Counted from the first letter of the stretch, positions 22,543 to 33,626 are shown. The stretch is 64,000 bases of DNA from Lichina pygmaea (GCA_963422465.1 OY730172.1:2790001-2854000); one strand, 5' to 3'. Notes: a model not told the origin generated them from the letters alone. Made by a program: numbers and translations.

Positions 22543-22683
22543 ATGGAGGTAGAGCAAAGCCAACTGCAGCCTTCCAACGTGGTAGCTTTACTCAATGATT
22601 TGCTAGACGCATCCGAGTCGCCGGTCAAACACCAATCTCCACCACCTATCTCTTGGCCCGTTGACCGGCAGAACCATGGCTGA
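22543..22683 (+). promoter_or_regulatory. Overlapping upstream ORF of the DUF3984 gene
   Basis: An ATG at 22543 opens a 46-codon frame that ends at a TGA at 22681-22683, just inside the coding sequence that starts at 22676 in another frame. If the transcript begins upstream of 22543, ribosomes using this ATG would bypass the main start, so it could dampen translation. Whether it lies in the mRNA is unknown. Confidence 0.4.
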
Positions 22684-23923
22684 AGACGATCGCCACCAGC
22701 TTCGAAGGAGCTCGTATCTCGAGGGTAGATCCGTAAGTGCAAAGCGCATATGACTTGGCCAGGGCAATGCTGACAGTCACTCTCTGACTGTGTAGGCACC
22801 AACCACGCCAGGCGTTCTCTCCCGCACTCCATCGACCACCCGTCTGCGCAGCCAGAACACGGCCGGCTGTCAGCATCGTCGGCGTGATTCAGAGCAGCAA
22901 TACTTTGGACAAGCCATGTCAAAGTCGAAATCCTCCTCTCAATTGCTCCCGCCGCACTCTCGACGCGCCAACCGTGCGCTCAAGCCGCCGCGGCAAAAGC
23001 AGGATGGGTTGGCCGCAACGTCGACAGACTGGCTGATGCGAGCGGGAGCGGCGTTGGCATCCGAGGCACGAGAATCCAAGGGGCAGAGCTGGCTCGCCAG
23101 CCGCGATAGCGCGACCAGCCTGGCTGGCTATGAAGACGATGGAAGTCGGCATCGCGACGAGGGCGCCTTTGCCGACGACGAGTACTCTCCCGTCTCCACT
23201 CGCCATTCGCGACCCCCTTCGTTCTCGCCGCGCAAGCACTCTCGGCGCGGGTCCCGTGCGCTGTCGAGGGCAGAGTTGCGGTCGGCGGCAGGGACCAGGA
23301 CCCCTGGGCGAGTGGCGGAAGACGAGGAGAGCGCGTTCGACGACGAGTTTGCAAAGGGTCCGGACTTTGTCGACGCCGAGGTCGGCGATGATGTCGAGCA
23401 GGGAGACGAGGAGCAGCCGATGGACGACGCACAGTTTGAGGATGAGATTCGGAGACAGTTGCACGAGGACGCCGAGATGGACCGCTTGACGCGTCAGGCA
23501 GGAGCGTTGAGCTTTGGCGGTTGGCTGGACCATCTGATAGACTGGTCTTTATTCTCCGGCACCGAAGACGACACGGAGTTCACAGCTACCGCTGGCCGAC
23601 CAGCCCAAATTGGGGACGATAAGCAAACGTCGCCGCTGCCACCAAAGTCGCAGGACCACTTCTCATCGACGAGCCTGGAGCAGCATTCTGGCACCAATGC
23701 TCCCGAGGGCGAGATTATCCCGTCGACAGAAGCGCCACGAAAAACACGGAGACCCGTATCTCTAGGTGGGGACGACGATGACGGTGACGATGATGGAGGT
23801 ATCAGTCAGCGGAATGATAAAGACAAACCCAACGGTGCCGCAAGGCGCGAAGAAGAAGGAGAAGAAGGAGGGGATCTGGATATGGCATGGCTGATGAGTG
23901 TCGCCACAAAAGTTCTCTTCTGA
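22676..23923 (+). CDS. DUF3984-family protein of unknown function
   Basis: Two exons are inferred: 22676-22732 and 22796-23923. The 63-nt intron is GTAAGT...TGTAG with a GCTGAC branch site, and the product is about 394 residues. The start gives RSSYLEGRS|APTTPGVLSR, followed by Ser/Arg-rich sequence and STDWLMRAGAALASEARESKGQSWL. The middle is acidic. A conserved patch follows (GALSFGGWLDHLIDWSLFS). The C-terminus ends GGDLDMAWLMSVATKVLF. I recall these blocks from the fungal DUF3984 family. The protein is predicted to be largely disordered, with no membrane segment or catalytic motif visible, and no function is assigned. An upstream ORF overlaps its start. Confidence 0.75.
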
Positions 23924-24507
23924 GACCTTTTTGAATACACACATGAGGAACCGAATCCAGCCCGAACCAGCCTCGAGATTGACTTGTTCCATACCCATCA
24001 TCTCTCATCTGTGACAATGTAATCTCACTCGCCTCTTGTTCTTATTCGACTCTCCCCCCTCTTCCTCTTTGAGTGTCTCGAGCATCTCAAGTACTCTCTG
24101 CCAATCGAATTCTAACACTAGTACCACTTCAACTTATGGGAGACGAGATCTTTTCAAAATGTCTCCTTCTCGGGAAATTTAAGTTACTGGGTTTATTGGA
24201 TGGTGATTGGTGTAGTGGGGTGGATAGCATGGCGTGGCATGGCATGGCATGGCATGGCGTGACAGGATATAAGATGGCATGGCATGGCATGAGATTATAG
24301 GGCATGATGCAGCATGATGCAGCACAGCACAGCACAGCACAACACAACACAGCATGGCACAGCATGGCATGATATAACATGGTACAGAATGAAATGAAGA
24401 TGGTGTCATCATGGCATGGGACTATACAGTATGATAGAGAATGAAATAGTGATGGAATGGTCATGACATGACATGGCGATAGCAAGATATGGCATGATAT
24501 AGCGATG
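23924..24507. other. Spacer ending in GGCAT-type simple repeats
   Basis: This is the 3' flank of the DUF3984 gene. From about 24225 it becomes GGCAT/ATGGC pentamers, CAGCA and ATGGCATG words up to the truncated 5' end of LINE family A copy 1. Confidence 0.6.
24225..24507. repeat. (GGCAT)n and related simple repeats
   Basis: A run of GGCAT units at ~24227-24260, a second at ~24273-24291 and AGCAC/AACAC runs at ~24320-24350 decay into ATGGCATGA-like sequence. The LINE begins directly after it. Confidence 0.75.
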
Positions 24508-25447
24508 ACATCACACCGCATCCTCCGGCTCCTATACGACGACGCTGCAGGCTACCTACACAACTTGTTCAACGCATGCCTGCAGCAAGGCCACCACCCC
24601 CACTGCTTCAGGGTAGCAACAACGATCGCCCTACGCAAGCCAGCCAAACCAGACTACAAAGAGCCAAAGGCCTGGTGCCCAATCACCCTCCTCAACACCC
24701 TCAGGAAAGCGCTGGAAGCCATCGTCGCTTGGAGGATCCGCTACATTGCTGAACACTACAACCTGCTCCCCCAGGCGCAACACAGGTGCCGCAGGCAACA
24801 CAACACCACCACAGCCCTGGAGCTGCTGACAGAACAGATCCACACAGTGTGGGGTCAAGGCCGTGACAAAGTGGCCACACTGCTCAGCCTGGACATGGCC
24901 GCAGCCTTCCCCAACGTATCACACCAACAGCTACTGCACATCCTCCGGCAAGACTGTGTACTGACATCACTCCTCAAGTGGACAGCCAGCTTCTTGGCAG
25001 ATCACAGAACCTCGCTGGTCCTGGGCTGATGGCAAAGCAACACCCACCAGGTGGCCACCGGCATACCGCAGGGGTCCCCGGTCTCACCAATCCTGTTCCT
25101 TTTCTTCAATAAAGACCTGGTGGATTTCTGCACCCGAGGAACTGGAAAGGTGTCGGCCATCAGCTTTGTGGATGATGTTAACATTCTAGTTGTTGGCAGC
25201 AGCACAGAGAGCAACTGCCGGGTCCTTGAGCACGTATACCACAGCTGCATCACCTGGGCCTGCCGCCACAGAGCCTCCTTCACCCCACACAAGTACGAAC
25301 TGATGCACCTGACTTGATCACCAAAGAGGTTTAACATGGCCACAGGAGTCAGCCTGGAGGGCATCACCAAGGCCCCACAGCCAACCCTCCATATACTCAG
25401 CATTTCGCTGGACTTGAAGCTCTGCTGGGGACCTCATGTGAAACACA

Positions 25448-25460
25448 CAGTGGAACAGGT
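25448..25460. repeat. Target-site duplication of L2, left copy (13 bp)
   Basis: CAGTGGAACAGGT is repeated exactly at 28563-28575, on the other side of the B1 LINE. It proves insertion into family A copy 1. Confidence 0.9.
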
Positions 25461-28400
25461 TTTTTTTTATTTTTATTTGATTCTTACACTGGTAGTAGCT
25501 TTACAGCCATGCAGATCTTCTAGCTAATAGTGAACTCCTTCAGAAAACCTTTGAAGGGATAAAAACTGAAGGCAGGGTGTGACTAGGGAATGTAACAAAA
25601 GGAATCTTGAGGTTTCTGGTAAGAGAAGAGAATCTAGGTATTGGATTGGGAATAGTGGAGTTTGAAAGCTAGATTAAACTGGTTTAGTCTTTTCAAAGAC
25701 ATAAACCAGTACAAGAACTTCTGTAGTAGCTCTGGGTTTGAAATAATAGTGGTGAAGTCTTGGGGATTAAAAAAGACTTGTTGTCTTTGTCTTGAATAAA
25801 GAGAGCATGAAGAGGTGATATGTTTTGCAGTTTCTTCTGCTTGGCCACACACACATAGTGGGGTAGGGAAGTCAGGAACTCCAGCTCTGAAAAGAAAACT
25901 TGCCAGACCAATTCTTCCAGTCCTGATTTGCAGTAGCAGACTTGCCTCAGCTTTCTGTAACTCTTTGTAGAGCTTCAGATTGTTTTTGTGTGGCTTTTGA
26001 CAGAAAGTCTGCCAGCCTGGATAGCTTCTTCTTTTCTTCTCTTCCCATTGGTCTTCCCACTCTTTAGTAAAGAGCTTTTGTAGTTCTTTCTTTGAACTAG
26101 CCTGGTTAGTAGTTATTTGACTTAACCAAGTGAATTTCCACTTAGGAGAGATAGTTGAGGATTCCTTTAAAGGTTTCTTCAAGAGAGAGGCATAGCTGGA
26201 AATAGTGGAAAAGATACTGTCAAGAAAGTATTTGAGAGGGGAGTTTTGAATAGAAGAAAGAAAACAGGCAGTGCGAAATTTAAAGTATAGGTTTAGAGGT
26301 AGAAGAAAAAGCTCACTCTCTAATAGAAAAGAAGGAGTGGCTTTGAAGGCACCCCCAATAAGTCTTAGGCATCTGTTTTGAAATGAAACAAGAGAAGAGA
26401 TATTGGAGGATTTTCTTAGAGGGTTAAACCAGATCCCCACTGCATAGCTCAGTAGAGATCTCAGTATAGCAGTGTACACCAGACATGATGTGTGAGCTGG
26501 AAAGCCCCAAGTAGAATAGGAAGTTCTAGAAAGAGAAGAGAGTGCTTTCTGTGCTTTTTGAAGAATAATCCTCTGGTGTTTGTGCCAGTGGAACTTTGCA
26601 TCTAGGTACACTCCAAGTACTCGCACTTCTTCTTTTGGTTTGAGAATCACATTCCCCAGTCTGAGCTTAAGCTGAAGATTGTCTGATCTTCTTCTGGAAA
26701 AATGAAGTATTTCATATTTCTCAGGAGAGAAGACTATTCCATGTCTTGCAGCCCATGATAGACATTTGAGGTGTGTGTTCTTTAACTTCAGAAGGTTACT
26801 TTTCAAGGAGTGACCAAAAGCAAGCAGATTTGTATCATCTGCAAACCCCAGGGCAGATACACCAGAAGAGGGAGTATGCACAGTCTCATGCAATTCAGAA
26901 ATGTAGAATAGAAAAAGAATAGGGGATAATGGAGAACCTTGAGGAACTCCACAATGAATAGGAATTGAACAAGACTCAGAATCATCAAAGACAAGAGTGG
27001 TAGAGCGCTTATCACAGAAGGAGTAGATCCAGGAAGCTAGCCAGGCAGGTATTCCTTTTCTTTTCAGAATTTGCTGTAGTATCTTGGGGAGAACTCTGTC
27101 ATAGGCTCCTGAGATATCCAGTGAGAGTAGGGATGCAACCATGCCTTCCTTCCAGACTTTTTCCACTTGGGAGGTTAGAAGGAAAAGTGCTGCTTCTGTG
27201 GATCTTCCTTTCCTAAAGCCCATCTGGATATCTGGCAATAGTCCAGCTTCTTCTGCTATCTTGCTTAGTCTGGCTGCAGCAATAGCTTCCATCAGCTTGC
27301 CTGTTGTGTTTAGCAGAGCTATAGGGCGCCAGGCTTTAGCTTGATTGTAGGTTCTCTTGCCAGGTTTCCTCAAGCAGACTGTTTTTGCACTCTTAAATCT
27401 TTCAGGGAAGTACTCCAGTTTCCAGCATGTTGAAGTCAGAATAGCTAGAGCTTGGCAGAACCTAGGCCCCAGAGCTCTCAGAAATCCATTTGGCAGCTTA
27501 TCTCTCCCTCCTGCTGTGAAAGGTTTCTTCTTGGCCAGAATTTGCTCCACTTCTTCACATGTTACCTCCTGGGAGAGCTGTATCTCAGAGATAGTCTGGG
27601 AGCTTTCTGAGCCTGGTTCTGGAACTAGAGCTTTTGGAAAGAACTGCTGTGAGAAGGCTTTAGTCTTTTCCTCAAAGGTTTTGGCTATTCCTTCTTGTGT
27701 TTCCAGGTCAGGAACCAGAGGAAGATCAGGAGTCTTGTTGGCTTTGGACTTTCCCTACTTTGCAAGCTTCCAGAACTTTGAAGAGCTGGCCAGCTCATGG
27801 ATTTGGTGTCTGAAAGTGTTCTGTTTTCCATCTCTGACTGCCTTTTTCTTGAGCTTAGTTCCTTGCTCAAGTTCCTCTTGACTTGCTTGCCTTTTTTGCA
27901 CTTTTCTTCTTACTCTTCTTTCCTGTTTAACCTTGTTTTAGATCTCTTGATTCCACCAGGGAACTGAGTGGCCAGATTGCTTCTGGAGCTGTGTGGATTT
28001 GCTTGCTATTTCTTGGAGAAAGTTGTCAAGATACTCCAAGTACTCATCCACTTCATATTTGTCTTGGAAGTGGAAGGGCAGGTGTAGCTTCTCACACTCT
28101 ACTCTTGCAAGGTTTGAGTCCAGTGTTCTCCAGTTTCTTTCTGGTTTCCAGATTTTCCTTGGAGGATCCAGGTCCAGGCAGGTTAGTACAGGTCTGTGGT
28201 CAGACCCATGAAAGAACTGAAGAGCCACTTTAGAGAAAATCAGAGAGTTAGAAAGAGAAGAAGAAATAAAAGACAGATCAATAGCAGAACATGGTTTTTC
28301 AGAAAGAGATCTTGCTCTGGTAGGGGTGAAAGGTGCAATAGCTAAATCCAGATTTAAATCTTTCATTAGGTCTTGAAACTTGTTTGCAGTCTCAGAGTAC

Positions 28401-28562
28401 AGTCTTCTTTTCTTTGACCAGTCTGGGTGGTGAAGATTTGAGTCTGTGAGAAGAATATGTTGTCCTTGTTCTTGTAAAGCATTTTGGAGTAAACAGAGAA
28501 GAGCTTCTGATGCCTCTGTGTAGTTTTCTTGACTTGATGGGGTGAAGTAGAGATTATGTACC
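25461..28562 (-). mobile_element. L2: LINE subfamily B1, 5'-truncated, inside family A copy 1
   Basis: This minus-strand LINE is about 3.1 kb. Its 3' tail (A-rich, read as T8-A-T5 at the left end) is at 25461. The 5' end is truncated at 28562 within the endonuclease domain, just before VHNLYFTPSSQENYTE. The body holds the endonuclease end (LLTDSNLHHPDWSK, SAIDLSFISSS, GSDHRPV), the reverse transcriptase and the C-terminal knuckle. An exact 13-bp duplication flanks it. By eye it is nearly identical to L8 (50576-54199), so B1 moved recently. Confidence 0.88.
25634..27550 (-). pseudogene. L2 reverse transcriptase part of ORF2
   Basis: This open stretch of 638 codons covers the reverse transcriptase and C-terminal region of the B1 ORF2 protein. 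Visible motifs are AWRPIALLNTTGKLME, FRKGRSTEAALFLL, SLLSLDISGAYDRV, CGVPQGSPLSPILFLFYIS and the catalytic ALGFADDTNLLAF. The C-terminal knuckle is CVCGQAEETAKHITSSC. ORF2 proteins nick the target and copy their own RNA into it. The copy lacks ORF1 and most of the endonuclease because of 5' truncation, so it cannot act alone. Confidence 0.85.
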
Positions 28563-28575
28563 CAGTGGAACAGGT
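28563..28575. repeat. Target-site duplication of L2, right copy (13 bp)
   Basis: Exact match to 25448-25460; family A sequence resumes directly after it. Confidence 0.9.
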
Positions 28576-30115
28576 GACTCAGCACAGCTGAGCCCTCTCT
28601 GCCATCATGGGGTCCACCTGGGGAGCCATCTTTGACAAAGCAAGGCTGGTCTACAACACAGTGGTGTGCCTGGTTATCACCTACAGAGTGATGGTGTGGA
28701 CTCTGTTGGACAGCCTCCTGAGGCCAGCGCACCAACACTGGATTGGTGATGCCCTGGAACAACAGCAACAACACTACCTTCAATCAGTCACTGGTGGCTT
28801 CAGGGCTACCAGCCAGAAACAACTGGAGAGTGAGGTGGCAGTCCCACCACTCCAGGCTCACATGGCACAGCTACAACTGCAGGCATGTGCCTGGATGGAA
28901 GCCTCTGGAGTCCAGGCGGAGATCCAGGAGGCCTGCAAGCAACTCAAGCGCCAACTTGCCCAGTGCCCGGGCCAACACTGTCAAGCCTACATCTCAACTG
29001 GTCAAGTGTGATACCACTGGGCCATATCAATCATCTGGCCCCAGCAGGCACTGGAGTCCACCAAGGGCTGCATCGGCCTGCCCCAGTGGGCTGACAGCCA
29101 CCCTGCAGCCACCCCACCCCTGAGCACTCCCCCACAGACAGTTTGGCAAGCCTGTCTGCTGGCAGAACAATGGTGCTGGGAACGATGGCACAAGCTCCAC
29201 AGGGGGCCCCAACTGCAAGTGCAACTGCTCAACCCAGACCCTGGAGGTGGTGATAATTGGAAGCCAGATAAGATGCCATACTGGGCGACTCTCCAGCTTC
29301 GAGCTGGCCTCTCCAAAGCACAGAGCAGTATCTTAACACAGATATATACAGGTAAGGTCAGGCTAGCTGCCTTTCTTTGCAAGTGTCAAGTCCCTGGCTT
29401 TCCGACACCTGCCTGCAGCTGTGGGGCACAGTGGGAGACAGCCAAGCATGTCATCCTAGACTGCCCACAGCTGCAGCGAGTACGCCACAGCTTATACACT
29501 GCGACTGCTACTACTGACTATCAGGTGATGATATCGCACCCACAGCCTGCCACCACCCTCACCTTGTGGATTCTACGCCACAGTGTCCTTCCCCAGTTCT
29601 CCTGGGCTCAGGAGCAGCTGGAGACTGGCTACTAGCCAGTCACCCCCCATGTTCCACAGATTACTTGATAGGATAGCACTGCCTTAGGTGCTGCAGGGAG
29701 AGGGTTTTCACTCTTTGGAGTTTTCCTAGCCTAATTCTATAGCTGACCCGGCATAGCCTAGATACACTAGCGCTAGAACAGTGTAGGAATTCAATCAATC
29801 AATCAATGTAGTGTCTAGAGAAAAATAAGAATCAGAGAGATGTTGTGGTTACTGACAAGAGTTGGTGTGCTAAGTTGAACTGGTCTAGTCTTTTCAAAGA
29901 CATAAACCGGAGAAGGAATTGTTTGAGAACTTTAGGTTCTTGAAGAAGAGTAGAGAAATCATAGAAAAGAAAAGTGGTTTGCTGTCTTTGCTCAAGAAAC
30001 TTATTACAAAAGAAAGTAATATGTTGTGCAGTCTCACTCTTCTCCAAAACCACAAGAGTATAGAGGGGATTGAAAGTCTGGAACATTTGCTCTGAAAAGA
30101 AAGCTGGCTAGTCCT

Positions 30116-30128
30116 ATCCTTGCTGATA
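30116..30128. repeat. Target-site duplication of L4, left copy (13 bp)
   Basis: ATCCTTGCTGATA is repeated at 30758-30770. The first A of the right copy cannot be told from the A-tail. Confidence 0.85.
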
Positions 30129-30757
30129 ACTTCAAGAAGTGTTTCAGAAAGAGTGGGAAGCCAGATGGCAGGCAAACAGACAGAAGTGTTCTCCAGTCTG
30201 GGAGCTATTTTGCAGACTACCCCAAAGGAAAAATCTCAAAGTTTTCAAAGACTTGAGAAAAGCTGAAGCTAGTCTTTACTTGCAGATTCTATCAGCAAGG
30301 ATAGGACTAGCCAGCTTTCTTTTCAGAGCAAATGTTCCAGACTTCTAATCCCCTCTATGTTCCTGTGGTTTTGGAGAAGAGACTACTCAACATATCACTT
30401 TCTCTTGTAACAAGTTTCTTACTCAAAGACAGCAAGCCACTTTTCTTTCCTACAATTTCTCTACTTTACTTCAAAAGCCTAAAGTGCTTAAAGAATTTCT
30501 TCTCTGGTTTATGTCTTTGAAAAGACTAGACCAGTTTAACTTAGCACACCAACTCTTGCCAGAAAACCTATCATCTCTGTAATTTTATTTTCTCCAGACA
30601 CTGCATATTCTTCCAGATAATTCCCTAGTCTTACCCAAGTCTCAGTTTTTATTCCTTCAAAGGTTTTCTGGGAAAACAAGCATGTATCTAGAAGTTCTGC
30701 ATGGCTCACCAGCCAAATCAGAGTAAGAATAAAATAAAAATAAAAATAAATAAAAAA
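30129..30757 (+). mobile_element. L4: LINE subfamily B2 3' fragment inserted in L3
   Basis: This 629-bp plus-strand insert begins within the ORF2 C-terminus (EVFQKEWEARWQ...). It carries LYLQILSARIGLASFLFRA and WFMSLKRLDQFNLAHQLL, then the B2 3' untranslated region and an A-rich tail at 30724-30757. The duplication ATCCTTGCTGATA flanks it (30116-30128 and 30758-30770). It shows the authentic B2 3' end used below for comparison with the SINE. It and L3 form a large inverted repeat. Confidence 0.85.
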
Positions 30758-30770
30758 TCCTTGCTGATAG
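30758..30770. repeat. Target-site duplication of L4, right copy (13 bp)
   Basis: Matches 30116-30128; L3 sequence resumes after it. Confidence 0.85.
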
Positions 30771-31451
30771 AATCTGCAAGTAGAGACTAGCCTCAGCTTT
30801 TCTCAAGTCTTTAAAGACTTTGAGGTTTTTCTTTTGAGGAGGTCTGCAAAAGAGCTCCCAGACTGTAGAACACTTCTGTCTGTTTGCCTGCCATCTAGCT
30901 TCCCACTCTCTCTGGAACACTTCTTGAAGTTGTTTCTTAGAGTAGTCTTGGTTAGCTGTTAGTTGTTCTAGCCACCTTGCTTTCCAGTTGGGTGTGACAG
31001 TAGACAGAGACTTTGGGGGGATTCTTAGAGAGGAGACAGAGCAAGTAATCTGGGAGAAAAGCTTGAGAAGAAGTGAAGAAGGAGAATGAGGAGAAGTATT
31101 AGAAAAATAGAAAGTTGGTAGGAAAGTTGCTGTTCTGTATTTAAAATAAAGATCAAGAGGTGGTAAGAATAGTTCCCCTTCAATAAGAAATGTAGGAGTA
31201 GCTTTGAAGACACCCCCTATAGTCTTAAGGCACTTGGTCTGGAAAAGACTTAGAGGAGAAATATTAGAGAGTTTCTTGTAAGAGTTGAACCAGACTCCTA
31301 CTGCATAGCTGAGAAGTGATCTCAGTATTGCAGTGTAGATAAGTCTGGCAGAAAGAACAGGTAGACCCCATGTGGAAAAGGTGGGTCTGATAAGTGCTGA
31401 GAAAAACTTAGAAGCTTTCTGTAACATGATTTTCCGGTGTTTTCTCCAGAG

Positions 31452-32575
31452 ACCACAGTCGTACTATGCCAGAACATAGTGTAGAGTTGGCACCCCCCCA
31501 CAGGGTCTCTACCAAGCTTTCCCACAGTCCTGAGGTCTCTTGCACTCCGCCGTACGTGCTCACCCCTGGGATCCTGCTTCGGAGCACTGGGTCACCAGCC
31601 CAGAGCCCACGCTCCAACTGTAGTTTCCTCCCTGAGCTTGTTGTTTGCAGCCTAAGCCTGCACTCCGTACGAACCGGCATGCGCATCCGTCCTCTCAGGC
31701 CATATAGACAGTCTCGTAGTAGGCCCAGGCCCTACCTCCGTCACTGCCATTATATGCCACGCCTCGCAGTTGTTAACTGTTTCACGTTACCTTCGCAGAT
31801 CTCTCGTACAAAGGCCGACCATGCCTCGCAGGCCTTACGGACCCTGCAGGCCGTGCCAGCACCTGCAGGGCCGCCTTTCCAGCCCACTAACCAAGTAGGG
31901 AGGAGTCTTCCTTGGTCCGCTGTCGCCTGTGGGGCCTCGGTTGCACCTGTTGGCCCACTGGATAACCCAGTCCCCCGGCCCCAGATTGTGGATCGTACGA
32001 AGAGACTTCGTGGCAAGGCCTTAGGCAAAACCATCAAGCCAGCACTTTGGCTATCACACGGCCCTTAGGCACTGGAGCGGCGACGTCTCCTCGTACGACC
32101 ACTCTCCTTCTTTAACAGGTGGTCCGCGTTCGATTAACAACGCCGCGGTGCCAAGGCCACTCCCCCCCTAGCAGATCCTCACGCGTTAGCTGGAGACTCT
32201 GCTAGGAGGGTGACGTGACGAGAACTCCTCTCGACTACTCCAGAGGTGCCCTATCAGACGCCTAGACTTCACATCCACCAGCTGTGGGGCTGGCTTCGGG
32301 CCGTAGCGTACACGGTAGTCGTCTGTCGGGTGGTTTTCATCTCCCAAGCTTGGTCGCAGTCCTCTGTTCTGCTGTAGCTGTTTCACGGGGGCGTCCAGGG
32401 TGCCTGCGCGACACCTTCGGTGGCCCGTCGCTCCGCAACACCAGCAGCTCGACCGGTGACTCGATTAGCTCTCGGTGCAGCGACTACGAGCAGCCTGGGA
32501 AGCCGCCCGCCATCGACTGCCCCGAGGTTCCCAGCCTGCACCACGTGGAGGTTCGAGTCGTTGCAGGCCGAGAGT
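31452..32575. other. GC-rich segment of unknown nature between LINE DNA and host spacer
   Basis: The composition changes abruptly from the AT-rich B2 LINE to GC-rich DNA. A 200-codon plus-strand frame (31466-32068) and a 95-codon minus-strand frame (31750-32037) exist. Neither shows a known motif, and both look like composition effects. It may be an old element or a displaced host fragment. Near 32549 the sequence GGTTCGAGTCG resembles a Pol III B box, but no A box was found before it. Confidence 0.35.
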
Positions 32576-33626
32576 AACAGTAAGAGTGAGAGTGAAACAT
32601 GTGCACTCTTATGTGAAATTTGTGTTTTCTTGTAATCTATTTGTTCCTCTCCCCTCGTGTTTCCTTGCTCAACTTGCTTCTTCTCTCTTCTCCTCCCTTG
32701 CGGCCCTCCCTCTTCCCCTCCCCTCCCCTCCCCTTCCCTTCACTTCCTGTTCGGTTCTTCTTCATCTCATCCCTTCCTACTCTACTCCTCTATCCCCATC
32801 TGTCTGTCTGTTTCTCTGTCTGTCTGTCCGCCTGTCTTCCCGTCTGTTCTCTGATGGGTTCTCGCTCTCACACGTGCTCAGTCTTGCAAGCGCCCACTCT
32901 CACAGGTGCTCGCTCTCAGAACAGGTAAAGAAAGTAAAACAGCTAACGACAATGGAATAGGCAACGAAAACAGCAATGAAGAGTCTGCGCAACAGCCCTT
33001 CCCCCGGGCCAAAAAAAAAAGCCTGCTGAGTGATCACAGAATAACATGGAGGATGGCGATGAGGATAAGTGATGAGGATAGTTGGTATGGAGCATTGGGA
33101 TGGACGATTGGAAGGGACGACTGTTGTGGAACATTAATATAGATCGTTGATGTGGAACATTGGTATGAACAACTGAAGAACGAGCTCGATGAACAAGGAC
33201 GAGGATGAAGACGCGGACGAAGACGGGAACGAAGACTCGGATATGACCGAGGACGATGACGTGCATGTAGATAATTGACACGAGAAACCGACATGAGGCC
33301 ATTGCAAAGAGTATGAGCTAAGAAGAGCACTGTCGATGTATATAACGTAAACGGATGAAACAATTTACAGGTGGAAATGATCGATATGATGAACCGATAA
33401 GAACGGACTGATGAGAATGATCGATGAGGATGCAGAAGATGGAGAAGATGGAAACAAAAAAAAAAGTGGGTCGTAAGCATGGGTATGTACACGTCGGTCA
33501 AACATTGTAGGCGTAGATGCAGCGCCACCCCCGTAATCAAACCGTTCATAATTTGGGCCAAACCTGACACTCCCTTGGACGTTGTCCCTGCCCTGTCTGG
33601 CCTGGCCTGGCCTGGTCGTGTCTGCC
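32576..33626. other. Spacer with pyrimidine-rich simple repeats
   Basis: The plus strand is pyrimidine-rich from 32640 to 32860, with CCCTC units (~32712-32735) and TGTC units (~32801-32830). Beyond that, GATGAGGA-type AG-rich DNA runs to 33470. No gene is supported. This is the 3' flank of STS1. Confidence 0.5.

Larger units (their letters stand above)
24508..29805 (+). mobile_element. LINE family A copy 1 (Tad1-like), 5'-truncated, split by a B1 LINE
   Basis: This non-LTR retrotransposon lies in 24508-25460 and 28563-29805. It starts inside the reverse transcriptase: KPDYKEPKAWCPITLLNTL, LSLDMAAAFPNVSH, GIPQGSPVSPILFLF and the catalytic SFVDDVNILV. The FVDD box and gene order suggest the Tad1 clade. 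The second half carries the C-terminal CCHC knuckle CSCGAQWETAKHVILDC and ends in a tail of four ATCA/TCAA units at ~29787-29805. The reading frame has stops (for example TGA at 25027-25029) and is dead. It is GC-richer than family B. Family B1 copy L2 is inserted at 25461-28562 with a 13-bp target-site duplication. The 5' junction abuts simple repeats. Confidence 0.8.
29813..31451 (-). mobile_element. L3: LINE subfamily B2 fragment, split by L4
   Basis: This minus-strand B2 fragment occupies 29813-30128 and 30771-31451. It covers the C-terminal half of ORF2 (KASKFFSALIRPTFSTWGLPV, RLIYTAILRSLLSYAVGVWF, LYLQILSARI, PL-type knuckle region, LMSLKRLDQFNLAHQLL). Its 3' untranslated region is cut short where the family A tail begins, and its 5' end stops at ~31451 against GC-rich unrelated DNA. 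A second B2 fragment (L4) in the opposite orientation interrupts it. Confidence 0.75.

Noticed and set aside
24225-24520. Possible CRISPR-like or telomeric array
   Set aside because: The pentamer repeat has no spacers, the genome is eukaryotic, and it does not match a telomere unit.
27938-28783. 281-codon minus-strand frame read as one protein
   Set aside because: Its first ~75 codons are antisense to LINE family A and only the rest is B1 endonuclease; the frame crosses the insertion junction at 28562 by chance.
31466-32068. 200-codon plus-strand frame in the GC-rich block
   Set aside because: No motif, biased Pro/Arg/Ser composition, frames open on both strands; kept only as part of an unassigned region.
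32540-32575. B-box-like GGTTCGAGTCG suggesting a tRNA gene
   Set aside because: No A box or cloverleaf partner at a proper distance.
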